From Methylobacterium organophilum (GTDB lineage: Bacteria; Pseudomonadota; Alphaproteobacteria; Rhizobiales; Beijerinckiaceae): 64,000 nucleotides of DNA. Of this stretch, positions 17,549-26,656 are shown one piece after another. The notes under the pieces are model-generated. The model ran no database searches. It worked only from the letters and a program-made list of their open reading frames with translations, and was not told the DNA's origin. The stretch spans positions 124,001-188,000 of the forward strand of contig NZ_BPQV01000001.1 of the NCBI RefSeq assembly GCF_022179465.1, read 5' to 3'. The stretch's first letter is position 1, and each line of letters starts with the position of its first letter. The translations under genes were made by a program, and so were the position numbers.

Positions 17549-17785
17549 CGCCCTCTCCCGCGCCCGGATACCGCCGGCGAGAGAACGGGCGAAATGCTCA
17601 CAAGGTTCACCACGTCATGAGAATTTTCGACGCGTCACGGCTAAGCTTTCCCAGTCTCCCAAGCATTGATGATTCGCAGGAATTTTGGTGCATGGGACAG
17701 TAAAGCGCAACCGTCGCGCTCCCGTCATGGAGCCGGCGCAAGAACGCCGATCCGACCCCTCTCCCCGCAACCGACTGACCGCCCC

Positions 17786-18340
17786 ATGCCTGCCCATATC
17801 AAGCTGAGACCGCTGGAACGGGAGGACCTGCTCTTCGTCCACCAGCTCAACAACAACGACAGCATCATGCGCTACTGGTTCGAGGAGGCCTACGAGTCCT
17901 TCGCCGAGCTGTCGCAGCTCTACGAGCGCAACATCCACAACCAGACCGAGCGACGCTTCATCATCGCCACGGAGGACAACCAGCCGGCCGGGCTGGTGGA
18001 GCTCGTCGAGATCAACCACCTGCACCGGCGCTGCGAGTTCCAGATCGCGATCCATCCCAATTTTCAGGGGCGCGGCTACGCCAAGCGCGCCACACGCATC
18101 GCCATGGACTACGCCTTCAGCGTGCTCAACATCCACAAGCTCTACCTGCACGTGGACAAGGACAATGCCCGCGCGGTCGGGATCTACGAGAGCTGCGGCT
18201 TCAAGCCCGAGGGCATCCTCAAGGACGAGTTCTTCGTGAACGGGCGCTACCGCGACGCCGTGCGCATGTGCCTGTTCCAGCCGGCCTATCTGAAGCAGCG
18301 GGGGGCCGGCGACGTGCTGGAGCCGGTGCTGAAGACCTGA
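17786..18340 (+). CDS. speG: Spermidine N1-acetyltransferase SpeG-type GNAT
   Basis: The protein has 184 residues, close to the family's usual length. It has the GNAT fold with the acetyl-CoA site [12 protein letters not shown] (about residues 91-102), a typical N-terminus ([19 protein letters not shown]) and [13 protein letters not shown], which match SpeG polyamine acetyltransferases. It transfers an acetyl group to spermidine or spermine in the cytosol and so relieves polyamine excess. The ATG at 17786 is used; an upstream start would add 40 residues not found in the family. It ends at a strong terminator. Confidence 0.88.
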   Translation: MPAHIKLRPLEREDLLFVHQLNNNDSIMRYWFEEAYESFAELSQLYERNIHNQTERRFIIATEDNQPAGLVELVEINHLHRRCEFQIAIHPNFQGRGYAKRATRIAMDYAFSVLNIHKLYLHVDKDNARAVGIYESCGFKPEGILKDEFFVNGRYRDAVRMCLFQPAYLKQRGAGDVLEPVLKT

Positions 18341-18346
18341 CGGAAT

Positions 18347-18372
18347 CCGGCTGCCCGGGACCGGGCAGCCGG
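18347..18372. terminator. Perfect 12-base hairpin between convergent speG and cysI
   Basis: Arms 18347-18358 (CCGGCTGCCCGG) and 18361-18372 (CCGGGCAGCCGG) pair perfectly with a 2-base loop. It sits in the 42-base gap between two converging genes, so it would serve both. No T-run follows, as is common in very GC-rich genomes. Confidence 0.7.
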
Positions 18373-18382
18373 GACGCCCTTG

Positions 18383-20224
18383 TCAGGCCACGGGCTGGAG
18401 CGCGCCGGTCCGCTCGTGGAAATCCGGCCCGTTGCCGGTCTTGGCCACGTAGCCGGCGCGGATCACGAAGTCGCCGAAATGCTCGCCCTTCCGGCGCCCC
18501 TTGGCATAGGCCGCGAAGAGGGGATCGAGGGTCGCGCGGATCTCGCCGGCCGTGACGTCCTCCTTGTAGAGCTTGCTCAGGCGGGAGCCGTCGAAGGCGG
18601 CGCCGAGATAGAGGTGGTAGCGCTCGGGGCCGCGGCCCACGAGGCCGATCTCGGCGATGTAGGGCCGGGCGCAGCCATTCGGGCAGCCGGTGGATCGGAT
18701 GGTGATCTCCTCGTCCTGCAGGCCGTGTCGGGCGAGGCTCTCCTCCAGCTCGGAGATCAGGTCCGGCAGGTAGCGCTCGCTCTCGGCGAGGGCCAGGCCG
18801 CAGGTCGGCAGGGCCACGCAGGCCATGGAGTTGCGGCGCAGCGCGCCCGCGCCCTTGGTGAGGGCGTATTCGTCGACCAGCGCCTCGATCTCGGCGCGCT
18901 TGGCCGCCGGCACGTTGGCGATGATCACGTTCTGGTTGCCGGTGAGGCGGAAATCGCCCTCGTGCACCTGGGCGATGCGGCGCAGCCCCGAGAGGAAGCG
19001 CGGGCCGCCCTCCACGTCCTTGATGCGGCCCGAGGGCACGTAGAGGGTAAGGTGGTGGCGCCCGTCCTCGCCCTCGACCCAGCCGAAGCGGTCGCCGTTG
19101 CCGGTGAAGGTGAAGGGCTTGGGCTCCTCGAGCTTCTTGCCGAGGCGGTTCTCGACCTCGGCCCGGAAGGCGGCGAGGCCGAAACGCTCGATCGTGTATT
19201 TGAGCCGGGCGTTCTTGCGGACCTTGCGGTTGCCCCAGTCGCGCTGGACCGTCATCACGGCCTCGGCGACCTTGAGGGCGTCCTCGGGCTTCACGAAGCC
19301 CATCACGTCGGCGGTGCGGGGGAAGGTGTCGGTCTCGCCATGGGTCATGCCCATGCCGCCGCCCACGGTGACGTTCCAGCCCGTCACCTTGTTCTTCTTG
19401 TCGAGGATGGCGATGAAGCCGAGGTCGTGGGCGAAGATGTCGACCTCGTTGGAGGGCGGCACCGCGACTACGATCTTGAACTTCCGCGGCAGGTAGGTCT
19501 TGCCGTAGACCGGCTCGACCACCGCCTCGTCTTCGCCGCCGACCACGCGCTCGCCGTCGAGCCAGATCTCGCGCCAGGCCTGCGTCTTCGGCAGCAGCGT
19601 GTCGGAGATGTCCTTGCCGAGCTGGTAGGCTGCCTTGTGGGCGCCCGCCTGGGCCGGGTTCGTCGCGGCCATGACGTTGCGGTTCACGTCGCCGCAGGCC
19701 GCGATCGTGTCGAGCAGCGCCGAGTCGATCGCCGCCATGGTCCGCTTGAGGTTCGACTTGATGACGCCGTGATACTGGAAGGTCTGGCGCGTGGTCGCGC
19801 GCAGGGTCCCGTTGGCGTAGGTCGTCGCGATGTTGTCGAGGATCAGCCACTGCTTCGGCGTTACCACGCCGCCGGCGATGCGCAGGCGGATCATGAAGCT
19901 GTAGGCCTTGTCGAGCTTCTTCTTGGTGCGCTCGGGCCGCAGGTCGCGGTCGTCCTGCAGGTACATCCCGTGGAACTTCACGAGTTGCCCGTCATCGTCC
20001 GAGATGGCGCCGGTGGCGTGCTTCAGGAGCCCGTCGGCCAGCGTGCCGCGCAGATAGCCGCTCGCGATTTTGATGTGCTCGTTGTGGGAGAGGCCGGCCG
20101 CCCGGGCCGCCTCCGCATCGTCGATCGGCCGCCCGGTCGGCGGCGTCTCGTAGCGGCGCGCGCCCACGCCGGGCGTCTCCACGGCGGGCCCGTCGGTGGT
20201 GTCGATCGGCTTGTGGTCGTCCAT
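18383..20224 (-). CDS. cysI: Sulfite reductase hemoprotein subunit (nitrite/sulfite reductase family)
   Basis: The protein has 613 residues. The siroheme/4Fe-4S ligands are visible: ACVALPTCGLALAE (C-x5-C) and STGCPNGCARPY (C-x3-C), both towards the C-terminus (about residues 490-530). Two ferredoxin-like halves are visible, including the region ARLKYTIERFG and WNVTVGGGMGMTHGE. It reduces sulfite to sulfide with six electrons supplied by the CysJ flavoprotein. It follows cysJ on the same strand, separated by about 190 bases full of palindromes. The N-terminal 35 residues are variable. A nitrite reductase alternative is less likely given the cys context. Confidence 0.9.
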   Translation of the reverse strand: MDDHKPIDTTDGPAVETPGVGARRYETPPTGRPIDDAEAARAAGLSHNEHIKIASGYLRGTLADGLLKHATGAISDDDGQLVKFHGMYLQDDRDLRPERTKKKLDKAYSFMIRLRIAGGVVTPKQWLILDNIATTYANGTLRATTRQTFQYHGVIKSNLKRTMAAIDSALLDTIAACGDVNRNVMAATNPAQAGAHKAAYQLGKDISDTLLPKTQAWREIWLDGERVVGGEDEAVVEPVYGKTYLPRKFKIVVAVPPSNEVDIFAHDLGFIAILDKKNKVTGWNVTVGGGMGMTHGETDTFPRTADVMGFVKPEDALKVAEAVMTVQRDWGNRKVRKNARLKYTIERFGLAAFRAEVENRLGKKLEEPKPFTFTGNGDRFGWVEGEDGRHHLTLYVPSGRIKDVEGGPRFLSGLRRIAQVHEGDFRLTGNQNVIIANVPAAKRAEIEALVDEYALTKGAGALRRNSMACVALPTCGLALAESERYLPDLISELEESLARHGLQDEEITIRSTGCPNGCARPYIAEIGLVGRGPERYHLYLGAAFDGSRLSKLYKEDVTAGEIRATLDPLFAAYAKGRRKGEHFGDFVIRAGYVAKTGNGPDFHERTGALQPVA

Positions 20225-20246
20225 GGCGGTGATCCGATACCTGCAG

Positions 20247-20400
20247 CCCTCCCCCTCTGCGGGGGAGGGTGCCTCGCGGATGCGAGGCGGGAGAGGGGAG
20301 CGACGGTGCAGCCTAGCTGCGCCTGCCGCGAAATCTCCGGAGGCCGGGGTCCCCTCACCCGACCCCCTCCGGGGGCCACCCTCTCCCGCGGCGGGGAGAG
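20247..20400. repeat. Mosaic palindromic intergenic element between cysJ and cysI
   Basis: Five small inverted repeats are strung together: arms 20247-20255/20261-20269 (CCCTCCCCC, perfect), 20271-20277/20282-20288 (GCCTCGC, perfect), 20308-20312/20316-20320 (GCAGC), 20363-20367/20371-20375 (CCCCC) and 20381-20387/20394-20400 (CTCTCCC, perfect). The arrangement is typical of dispersed REP-like palindromic units. It could stabilise or attenuate the cysJ-cysI transcript. The element does not encode a gene. Confidence 0.65.
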
Positions 20401-20416
20401 AGAGCGTCGCGTGTCT

Positions 20417-22204
20417 TCAGTACACGTCCTGCTGATAACGCTTGGCGCGCTCCAGGGACGCGACATGGGCCTCCGCATCGGCAGCGCTCAGGCCCTTCAC
20501 CGACTGGAAGGCGCGGACCACGGCGGCGCGGACGTCCTTGGCCATGTTCTTGGCGTCGCCGCAGACATAGAACGAGGCGCCCCCATCGAGCCAGGCGACC
20601 ACGTCCGCCGCGTTCTGGTCGATCCGATCCTGCACGTAGATCTTTTCCGGCTGGTCGCGGGAGAAGGCCACGTCGATCTTGGTGAGCGAACCGTCCTCCA
20701 GGGCCTCCTGCCATTCGAGCTGGTAGAGGAAGTCGTGGGTGAAGTGGCGGTCGCCGAAGAACAGCCAGGCGCGGCCTGGGGCTTCCGTGGCGCGGCGCTC
20801 CTGCAAGAAGGCGCGGAAGGGCGCGACGCCGGTGCCGGGGCCGACCATGATGATGTCGGTCGCCGGATCTGCGGGCAGGCGGAAATGCTTGTTCGGCTTC
20901 ACCCGCACCCGCAGCTTGGCGCCGTTGGCGATCCGGTCGGCCACATGCACCGAGGCGACGCCGGAGCGGGCGCGGCCATGGGTCTCGTAGCGCACGGCGG
21001 CGATGGTCAGGTGCACCTCGTCGCCGACCTCCTTGCGGGAGGAGGCGATGGAATAGGCCCGCGGCGGCAGCGGCCGGGTGACCGTGTTGAGGTGCTCGGC
21101 CGTCAGCGTCACGGGGAAGCGTTCGAGCAGGTCGATCAGGTGCCGGCCCTCGATCCAGGCCTTCACCTCGCCGCTCTCCACGAAGGCCTGCGCCTCGGCA
21201 TGACCGGTGGCCTTGGCGAAGCGCTCGACCGTGGTCGGCGACAGGGTGGTGATGTCGCGCTCGGCGAGCAGCGCCTTGCGCAGGGCTTCGTCGCCGGACA
21301 GCCCCGTGGCCTTCAGGATCTCCTCGACGAGCTGCGGGTCGTTCTCGGGGAAGATCTCCAGGGAGTCGCCGGGCTCGTAGGCGGGCGCCCCGCCCTCGAA
21401 TTCGAGGGCGAGATGGATCGTCTCCTTGTCCGAGCGCGAAGAATTCAGGTTGATGTGGTCGATCACCTCGACCACCACCGGCTCGCGGCTGAGCTCGGCC
21501 TCCTCCTCCTCGCCGCCGGTGGCGCGGAAATCGACCGCCACGACGTTGCCGCCGGCATCGGCCGGGGCCAGGGCCTTGAGCGCACCCTTGATCCAGTCGG
21601 CGGCAGGCTTCTCGAAATCGAGGTCGAGATCGGCGCGGTCATAGGCGCGCTTGGCGCCGAGGGCCTCGAAGCGCGCGTCGAGCGCCTTCCCGATGGCGCA
21701 GAACTCCGCGTAGCTGGTGTCGCCGAGCGAGAGCACGCCGAACTCGACGCCGTCGAGCCGCGGAGCACCCTCCCCCATCAGCTCGCCATAGGCGCGCACG
21801 GCCCGGGCCGGGGGCTCGCCCTCGCCCCACGTGGCAGCGATGGCGATGAGCCTGCCGGCCTTGGGCAGGATGGCGAGATCGAGATCGGCGAAATCGATCA
21901 CCTTCGGCTTGAAGCCCTGCTTGCGCGCGAGCTTGCTCACATCGCCGGCAAGCTTCTCCGAGTTGCCGGATTCGGAGGCGAAGACGATCGTCAGCGGTTC
22001 CGCCGCCTTCGGAGCCGCCGCCGGCTGCGCCGCGGCCTCGGGCTGGATGCCCGCGGCGGCGTCGAGCCCGGCGAGGAAGCCCGTGAGCCAGGCGCGCTGG
22101 ATCGGCGTCGCCGTCACCAGGACGGAGTCGAGGCTTGCCCGTTCGCGCTCGTCGAAGGGGGCCGTGCGGGGAAGGATCGCTTGTCGAGACATTATACGTG
22201 CCAT
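20417..22204 (-). CDS. cysJ: Sulfite reductase flavoprotein subunit
   Basis: The protein has 595 residues, like classical CysJ. It begins with a variable segment and a Pro/Ala linker (about residues 55-70), then a flavodoxin domain (IVFASESGNSEKLAGD, about 73-88). An FAD domain follows (RAYSIASSRKE) and an NADPH-binding domain (MVGPGTGVAPFRAFLQERR, FFGDRHFTHDFLY, and the end VYVQDR-like segment IYVQDR). It passes electrons from NADPH through FAD and FMN to CysI. No Shine-Dalgarno is clear; ATG at 22192 is an alternative start. Promoter-like TTGACAGCG sits upstream. Confidence 0.9.
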   Translation of the reverse strand: MARIMSRQAILPRTAPFDERERASLDSVLVTATPIQRAWLTGFLAGLDAAAGIQPEAAAQPAAAPKAAEPLTIVFASESGNSEKLAGDVSKLARKQGFKPKVIDFADLDLAILPKAGRLIAIAATWGEGEPPARAVRAYGELMGEGAPRLDGVEFGVLSLGDTSYAEFCAIGKALDARFEALGAKRAYDRADLDLDFEKPAADWIKGALKALAPADAGGNVVAVDFRATGGEEEEAELSREPVVVEVIDHINLNSSRSDKETIHLALEFEGGAPAYEPGDSLEIFPENDPQLVEEILKATGLSGDEALRKALLAERDITTLSPTTVERFAKATGHAEAQAFVESGEVKAWIEGRHLIDLLERFPVTLTAEHLNTVTRPLPPRAYSIASSRKEVGDEVHLTIAAVRYETHGRARSGVASVHVADRIANGAKLRVRVKPNKHFRLPADPATDIIMVGPGTGVAPFRAFLQERRATEAPGRAWLFFGDRHFTHDFLYQLEWQEALEDGSLTKIDVAFSRDQPEKIYVQDRIDQNAADVVAWLDGGASFYVCGDAKNMAKDVRAAVVRAFQSVKGLSAADAEAHVASLERAKRYQQDVY

Positions 22205-22221
22205 GTCGTCTGCCAGCGCGC

Positions 22222-22230
22222 CGCTGTCAA
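22222..22230 (-). promoter_or_regulatory. Candidate -35 element TTGACAGCG of cysJ
   Basis: On the minus strand this reads TTGACAGCG, a good -35 hexamer. It is only 18 bases from the cysJ ATG at 22204, which would require a very short leader, or the second ATG at 22192. The same nine bases occur upstream of the divergently transcribed cysH (22952-22960), which suggests a shared sulfur-gene signal. The -10 element is not convincing, so confidence is low. Confidence 0.3.
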
Positions 22231-22304
22231 CGGAGGAACGTCCGTTTTACAGAACAGGCCCACGAGAGAACGAGCCTTTTGCGCGCGCAGCAAGTTAAAG
22301 AATT

Positions 22305-22808
22305 TTATTCTCCGACCACGGCGAGCTGCGGGGTCGCGCGGCCGCGGGGCGGCGGGGCGGGCAGCGGCAGGGCGGTGGTGGACTTCACCTTCTCCATGGC
22401 GAAACGCGAAGTGACGTTCTTCAGCGGCAGCGTCGCGATCAGGTTCTTGTAGAAGGTGTCGTAGGCGGACATGTCGGCCACCACGACCCGCAGCATGTAG
22501 TCCACGTCGCCGGCCATCCGGTAGAATTCCAGCACCTCCGGCATCGCCGCGATGCGGTCCGCGAATCGCTCCAGCCAGTCCTTGGAATGGTCCGCCGTCT
22601 CGATGGAGACGAAGACGGTCAGGCCGAGTCCGAGCTTGACGGGATCAAGCACCGCCACGCGGCGGTCGATCACGCCATCGGCCTCCAGCCGCTGGATGCG
22701 CTTCCAGCACGGGGTCTGCGACAGGCCGACCTGCTCGCCGATGGCGGCGATCGAAAGGGTGGCGTCCTTCTGGAGGAGCGCAAGGATCTTGAGATCGATC
22801 GAATCCAA
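22305..22808 (-). CDS. Lrp/AsnC family transcriptional regulator
   Basis: This protein has 167 residues. The N-terminal helix-turn-helix is seen (LLQKDATLSIAAIGEQVGLS and CWKRIQRLEADGVI, about residues 10-47) and the C-terminal ligand-binding RAM domain follows (about 65-145, e.g. VLEFYRMAGDVDYMLRVVV). The C-terminal 20 residues are Pro/Ala/Arg-rich and atypical. It lies between cysJI and cysHDN and starts about 207 bases from cysH. By position it may sense cysteine or another amino acid and control these genes; this is inference from context. Confidence 0.88.
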   Translation of the reverse strand: MDSIDLKILALLQKDATLSIAAIGEQVGLSQTPCWKRIQRLEADGVIDRRVAVLDPVKLGLGLTVFVSIETADHSKDWLERFADRIAAMPEVLEFYRMAGDVDYMLRVVVADMSAYDTFYKNLIATLPLKNVTSRFAMEKVKSTTALPLPAPPPRGRATPQLAVVGE

Positions 22809-22951
22809 GGGGCCTCCTATCCGGGCTCGCGCCCGGCATCCGCAGGCATCTGCGAGAAGATTATTTTACCATTCGGCGGCCAAGCCGAACCATTCGCTTC
22901 AATCCCCCTCCCTCACAGGAGAGGATTGCGCGCAAAGCGACTATGAACGCC

Positions 22952-22975
22952 TTGACAGCGTTCGTTATAGCGAAC
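22952..22975 (+). promoter_or_regulatory. cysH control region: TTGACA plus 16-base palindrome
   Basis: TTGACA (22952-22957) is followed by a 16-base imperfect palindrome GTTCGTTATAGCGAAC (22960-22975), 14 of 16 positions symmetric, located about 40 bases before the cysH ATG at 23016. The palindrome overlaps where RNA polymerase would bind, so it is a candidate operator for a repressor or activator. No ideal -10 element is seen at 16-18 bases. The adjacent Lrp/AsnC gene is a candidate regulator. Confidence 0.4.
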
Positions 22976-23015
22976 ATTTCAGGCGTCGTACAAGCAGGTA
23001 ATCGAAGCAGCCCAC

Positions 23016-23825
23016 ATGACGCACGCCCTCCAGCGCGCGGCCGCGGACCTCGCCGAAGCCATGGCGGGGCTGGATCTGACGAAGCGGATCCGCCTCGTCG
23101 AGGACCGGGTGCCGGGCCGGCTCGTCTTCACCACCAGCCTCGGCATCGAGGATCAGGCGCTCACCCACGCCCTCGCGATGGCCAAGGGCCGGACCGAGAT
23201 CGTGACCCTCGATACGGGCCGCCTCTTCCCCGAGACCTACGACGTCTGGGCCGAGACCGAGGCCGCCTACGGCATCCGCATCCGCGCCTACGCGCCCGAG
23301 CGCGCGGCTGAGGAGGCCTTCGTCGCGGCCGAGGGCATCAACGGCTTCCGCCATTCCATCGCTGCAAGACAGGCCTGCTGCGGCTTCCGCAAGGTCGAGC
23401 CCCTGGCCCGGGCCCTGGAGAACGCCGCCGGCTGGTTCACGGGCCTGCGCGCCGGGCAATCGGCCAACCGGGCCGACACGCCGCTCGCGGAGGCCGACGA
23501 GGCCCGCGGCCTCATCAAGATCAACCCGCTCGCCGACTGGAGCCGGGCGGATGTGGACAGCTTCGTGAAGGACAACTACGTCCCCTACAACGTCCTGCAC
23601 GATCGGGGCTTCCCCTCCATCGGCTGCGCGCCCTGCACCCGTGCCGTGCGCATCGGCGAGAGCGAGCGGGCCGGGCGCTGGTGGTGGGAGCAGGAATCCA
23701 AGAAGGAATGCGGCCTGCACGTGCACAGGCCGGAGGGCGACGTCGCGCCCGGGCAGGAGGCCGCGGCCTTCGAGGAGCCCGCGCGCGCGGCGACATCCCG
23801 CGAGAACAGAAGGGAACTGGTTTGA
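23016..23825 (+). CDS. cysH: Assimilatory adenylyl-sulfate (APS)-type reductase
   Basis: This protein has 269 residues. It carries the PP-loop motif [10 protein letters not shown] (about residues 38-47) and the active-site KKECGLH motif (Cys232). The four iron-sulfur cysteines are Cys121-Cys122 and Cys204-Cys207, the CC...CxxC pattern that marks the APS-reducing branch rather than the enterobacterial PAPS reductase. It would use a 4Fe-4S cluster and thioredoxin or glutathione to make sulfite. The cysD start overlaps its stop by one base (TGATG). Confidence 0.9.
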   Translation: MTHALQRAAADLAEAMAGLDLTKRIRLVEDRVPGRLVFTTSLGIEDQALTHALAMAKGRTEIVTLDTGRLFPETYDVWAETEAAYGIRIRAYAPERAAEEAFVAAEGINGFRHSIAARQACCGFRKVEPLARALENAAGWFTGLRAGQSANRADTPLAEADEARGLIKINPLADWSRADVDSFVKDNYVPYNVLHDRGFPSIGCAPCTRAVRIGESERAGRWWWEQESKKECGLHVHRPEGDVAPGQEAAAFEEPARAATSRENRRELV

Positions 23826-24778
23826 TGAGCGGTGCCACCGCCGAAGCCCGGCTCGTGCCGGGCTCCGCGCCCGCCCGGGCGCGCCTGACGCATCTGCAGC
23901 GCCTCGAGGCCGAGAGCATCCAGATCTTCCGGGAGACGGTCGCCGAGACCGAGAACCCCGTGATGCTCTACTCGATCGGCAAGGATTCCTCCGTCCTGCT
24001 GCATCTGGCGCTGAAGGCCTTCGCCCCCGGGCGCCTGCCCTTCCCCCTGCTCCACGTCGACACGACCTGGAAGTTCAAGGAGATGATCGCCTTCCGCGAC
24101 GCCCGCGCGAAGGAGCTCGGCCTCGACCTTCTGGTGCACACCAACCCGGACGGCCTCGCCAAGGGCGTCGGCCCGGTGAGCCACGGCTCGGAGGTGCATA
24201 CCGACGTGATGAAGACGCAGGCCCTGCGGCAGGCGCTCGACCAGCACAAGTTCGACGCGGCCTTCGGCGGCGCGCGGCGCGACGAGGAGGCGAGCCGGGC
24301 CAAGGAGCGCATCGTCTCCCTGCGCAACGCGCAGCATCGCTGGGATCCGAAGCGCCAGCGGGCCGAGCCCTGGCACCTGTACAATTTCAAGAAGCGGCGC
24401 GGCGAGAGCTTCCGCGTGTTCCCGCTCTCGAACTGGACCGAGCTCGATATCTGGCTCTACATCGAGCAGGAGCAGATCCCGATCGTGCCGCTGTACTTCG
24501 CGGCCGAGCGGCCCGTCGTCGAGCGCGAGGGCCAGCTCATCATGGTCGATGACGAGCGGCTGCCCCTGAATCCCGGCGAGACGCCGCAATTGCGCCAGGT
24601 CCGCTTCCGCACGCTCGGCTGCTACCCGCTGACCGGCGCGGTGGAGAGCCCGGCCAAGACCCTGCCGGAGATCATCGGCGAGACACTCGCCGCCCGCACC
24701 TCCGAGCGCCAGGGGCGCGTCATCGACAAGGACGGCGCCGGCGCCATGGAGCGCAAGAAGCAGGAGGGCTACTTCTGA
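23825..24778 (+). CDS. cysD: Sulfate adenylyltransferase small subunit
   Basis: This protein has 317 residues. It has the CysD ATP-binding signature ([17 protein letters not shown], about residues 51-67), plus [16 protein letters not shown] and [16 protein letters not shown]. With CysN it activates sulfate with ATP to adenylyl-sulfate. The start at 23825 overlaps cysH; its stop overlaps cysN as TGATG, so cysH-cysD-cysN form a tightly coupled operon. The upstream reading frame extending to 23681 is within cysH and not used. Confidence 0.93.
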   Translation: MSGATAEARLVPGSAPARARLTHLQRLEAESIQIFRETVAETENPVMLYSIGKDSSVLLHLALKAFAPGRLPFPLLHVDTTWKFKEMIAFRDARAKELGLDLLVHTNPDGLAKGVGPVSHGSEVHTDVMKTQALRQALDQHKFDAAFGGARRDEEASRAKERIVSLRNAQHRWDPKRQRAEPWHLYNFKKRRGESFRVFPLSNWTELDIWLYIEQEQIPIVPLYFAAERPVVEREGQLIMVDDERLPLNPGETPQLRQVRFRTLGCYPLTGAVESPAKTLPEIIGETLAARTSERQGRVIDKDGAGAMERKKQEGYF

Positions 24779-26187
24779 TGACCGTCCACCCGTCACCGGA
24801 GGCCTTCGGCTACGAGGCCTTCCTGCACGCGCACCAGAACAAGGAAGTGCTGCGCTTCATCGCCTGCGGCTCCGTGGACGACGGCAAGTCGACCCTGATC
24901 GGCCGCCTGCTGCACGACACCAAGCAGATCTTCGACGACCAGATCAGCGCGCTCCAGCGCGACTCGCGCAAGCATGGCACGCAGGGCCAGGAGGTCGACC
25001 TCGCCCTCCTCGTCGACGGCCTCCAGGCCGAGCGCGAGCAGGGCATCACCATCGACGTGGCCTATCGCTTCTTCTCCACCGAGAAGCGCTCCTTCATCGT
25101 GGCCGACACCCCCGGCCACGAGCAGTACACCCGCAACATGGCCACCGGCGCCTCCACGGCGGACGTCGCGGTGATCCTGGTCGATGCCCGCCAGGGCCTG
25201 ACCCGGCAGACCCGCCGCCACGCCCTGCTCGTCTCGGCGCTCGGCATCCGCCGCGTGGTGCTGGCCGTGAACAAGATGGACCTGCTCGGCTGGTCCCAGG
25301 CGCGGTTCGACGAGATCGTGGCGGGCTTCGACGCCTTCGCCAAGGGGCTCGACTTCGCCGAGGTGCGGGCGATCCCGCTCTCGGCCAAGAACGGCGACAA
25401 CGTCGTGCTGCCGGGCGCCGCCGCGCCCTGGTACACGGACGTGCCGCTCCTCGCCTATCTCGAAGAGGTGCCGGTGAAGTCGGAGGAGCGGGCCGCCGCC
25501 TTCCGCCTGCCGGTGCAGTGGGTCAACCGGCCGAACTCCGACTTCCGCGGCTTCTCCGGGCTGATCACCAGCGGCTCGGCGGCGCCGGGCGACAAGGTCG
25601 TGATCGCCCCCTCGGGCAAGACCTCGACCATCGCCCGCATCTTCACCGCCGACGGCGACCTGTCCTGGGCGAGCGAGGGACAGTCGGTCACGCTGGTGCT
25701 CGCCGACGAGGTCGACGCCTCCCGCGGCGCGGTGATCGCCACGGCGGATGCCCCCCTCACCGTCACCGACACCCTCGACGTGCGCCTGTTCTGGGCCTCC
25801 GAGACCGAGCTGGCGCCGGGCGCGAGCCTCTGGGCCAAGGTCGGCACCACCACGACCAACGCGGTGGTGAAGGCGATCCGCCGCCGCATCGATCCGGAGA
25901 CGGGCCAGGCGGCGCCGGCGGAGAAACTCGCCGTCAACGACATCGGCGACGTGACGCTGCAGCTCGACCGGGAGATCGCGGTCGACGCCTATCGCGACAG
26001 CCGCGACACCGGCAGCCTGATCCTGATCGACCGGGAGACCACGGACACGGCCGCCCTCGGCCTGATCCAGGCCCCGGCGCCCAAGGCGCCCGTCGAGAAG
26101 GAGACGGCCGGGGACGAGGCCAAGCGCAAGAGCGCACCCTCCGGCGGCTTCCTGTCCCGTCTGCGCTGGGTCTTCGGCGGCATCTGA
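24778..26187 (+). CDS. cysN: Sulfate adenylyltransferase large subunit (GTPase), no APS-kinase domain
   Basis: This protein has 469 residues. It has the GTPase G1 motif GSVDDGKSTL (about residues 31-40), switch/G3 DTPGHEQYTRN and G4 NKMD, followed by EF-Tu-like beta-barrel domains. It uses GTP to drive APS synthesis by CysD. There is no fused CysC kinase domain, unlike the CysNC of many Hyphomicrobiales. The last 40 residues form a Lys/Ala/Pro-rich linker with a final SRLRWVFGGI helix. It is the last gene, followed by a good terminator. Confidence 0.93.
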   Translation: MTVHPSPEAFGYEAFLHAHQNKEVLRFIACGSVDDGKSTLIGRLLHDTKQIFDDQISALQRDSRKHGTQGQEVDLALLVDGLQAEREQGITIDVAYRFFSTEKRSFIVADTPGHEQYTRNMATGASTADVAVILVDARQGLTRQTRRHALLVSALGIRRVVLAVNKMDLLGWSQARFDEIVAGFDAFAKGLDFAEVRAIPLSAKNGDNVVLPGAAAPWYTDVPLLAYLEEVPVKSEERAAAFRLPVQWVNRPNSDFRGFSGLITSGSAAPGDKVVIAPSGKTSTIARIFTADGDLSWASEGQSVTLVLADEVDASRGAVIATADAPLTVTDTLDVRLFWASETELAPGASLWAKVGTTTTNAVVKAIRRRIDPETGQAAPAEKLAVNDIGDVTLQLDREIAVDAYRDSRDTGSLILIDRETTDTAALGLIQAPAPKAPVEKETAGDEAKRKSAPSGGFLSRLRWVFGGI

Positions 26188-26211
26188 CGCAGCCGCCCCA
26201 TCCCCCCGAAC

Positions 26212-26252
26212 GAAGGCCCGCCGTTCCTCGAAGCGGCGGGCCTTCACGTTTT
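26212..26252 (+). terminator. Rho-independent terminator after cysN
   Basis: A perfect 12-base stem (26212-26223 GAAGGCCCGCCG, 26234-26245 CGGCGGGCCTTC) with a 10-base loop is followed by ACGTTTT. It lies 24 bases after the cysN stop and closes the cysHDN operon. Confidence 0.8.
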
Positions 26253-26350
26253 CCGGACGGCCTGCCGCAGGCCCTTGAGATCCTGGCCCCCTCCCCTCTC
26301 TGTGTCCGGGTTCGGCGCCCTCGGCGCCGGGACCAACAGGAGGAACTCCC

Positions 26351-26638
26351 ATGTCGAAGCGTCTGCTCGGGCTCGCGGCAGCCCTGGCTCTGGGCGGCCT
26401 GACCGCGACCGCCTCCACGGCCGGCGCGGCTCCCCTCGGGGCCGGCACGGCCGGCCTGACCGGCGGCGATCTCGTCACCCATGTGGCGCAGGGCTGCGGC
26501 CCGGGCGCCGGCCGCGACGCCTACGGCCGCTGCCGCGTCTTCGCCCGGCCCTATTACGGGCCGCGCCCGGGCTTTTATGGCCGCCGCTGCTTCTTCCGCC
26601 CGACCCCGTTCGGGCCGCGCCGCGTCTGCCGCTGGTAA
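26351..26638 (+). CDS. GCG_CRPN domain small secreted protein
   Basis: This protein has 95 residues. A signal peptide (MSKRLLGLAAALALGG..., cleavage after about residue 26 at GAA-P) is followed by the GCG_CRPN-like segment VAQGCGPGAGRDAYGRCR (about residues 45-62) and a Tyr/Arg/Gly-rich, basic tail with a Cys near the end (about 63-95). Function unknown, periplasmic or extracellular. A strong AGGAGG precedes the ATG. Conserved in Methylobacterium-type genomes. Confidence 0.75.
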   Translation: MSKRLLGLAAALALGGLTATASTAGAAPLGAGTAGLTGGDLVTHVAQGCGPGAGRDAYGRCRVFARPYYGPRPGFYGRRCFFRPTPFGPRRVCRW

Positions 26639-26656
26639 AGGCGACGGCGGGCGGCC

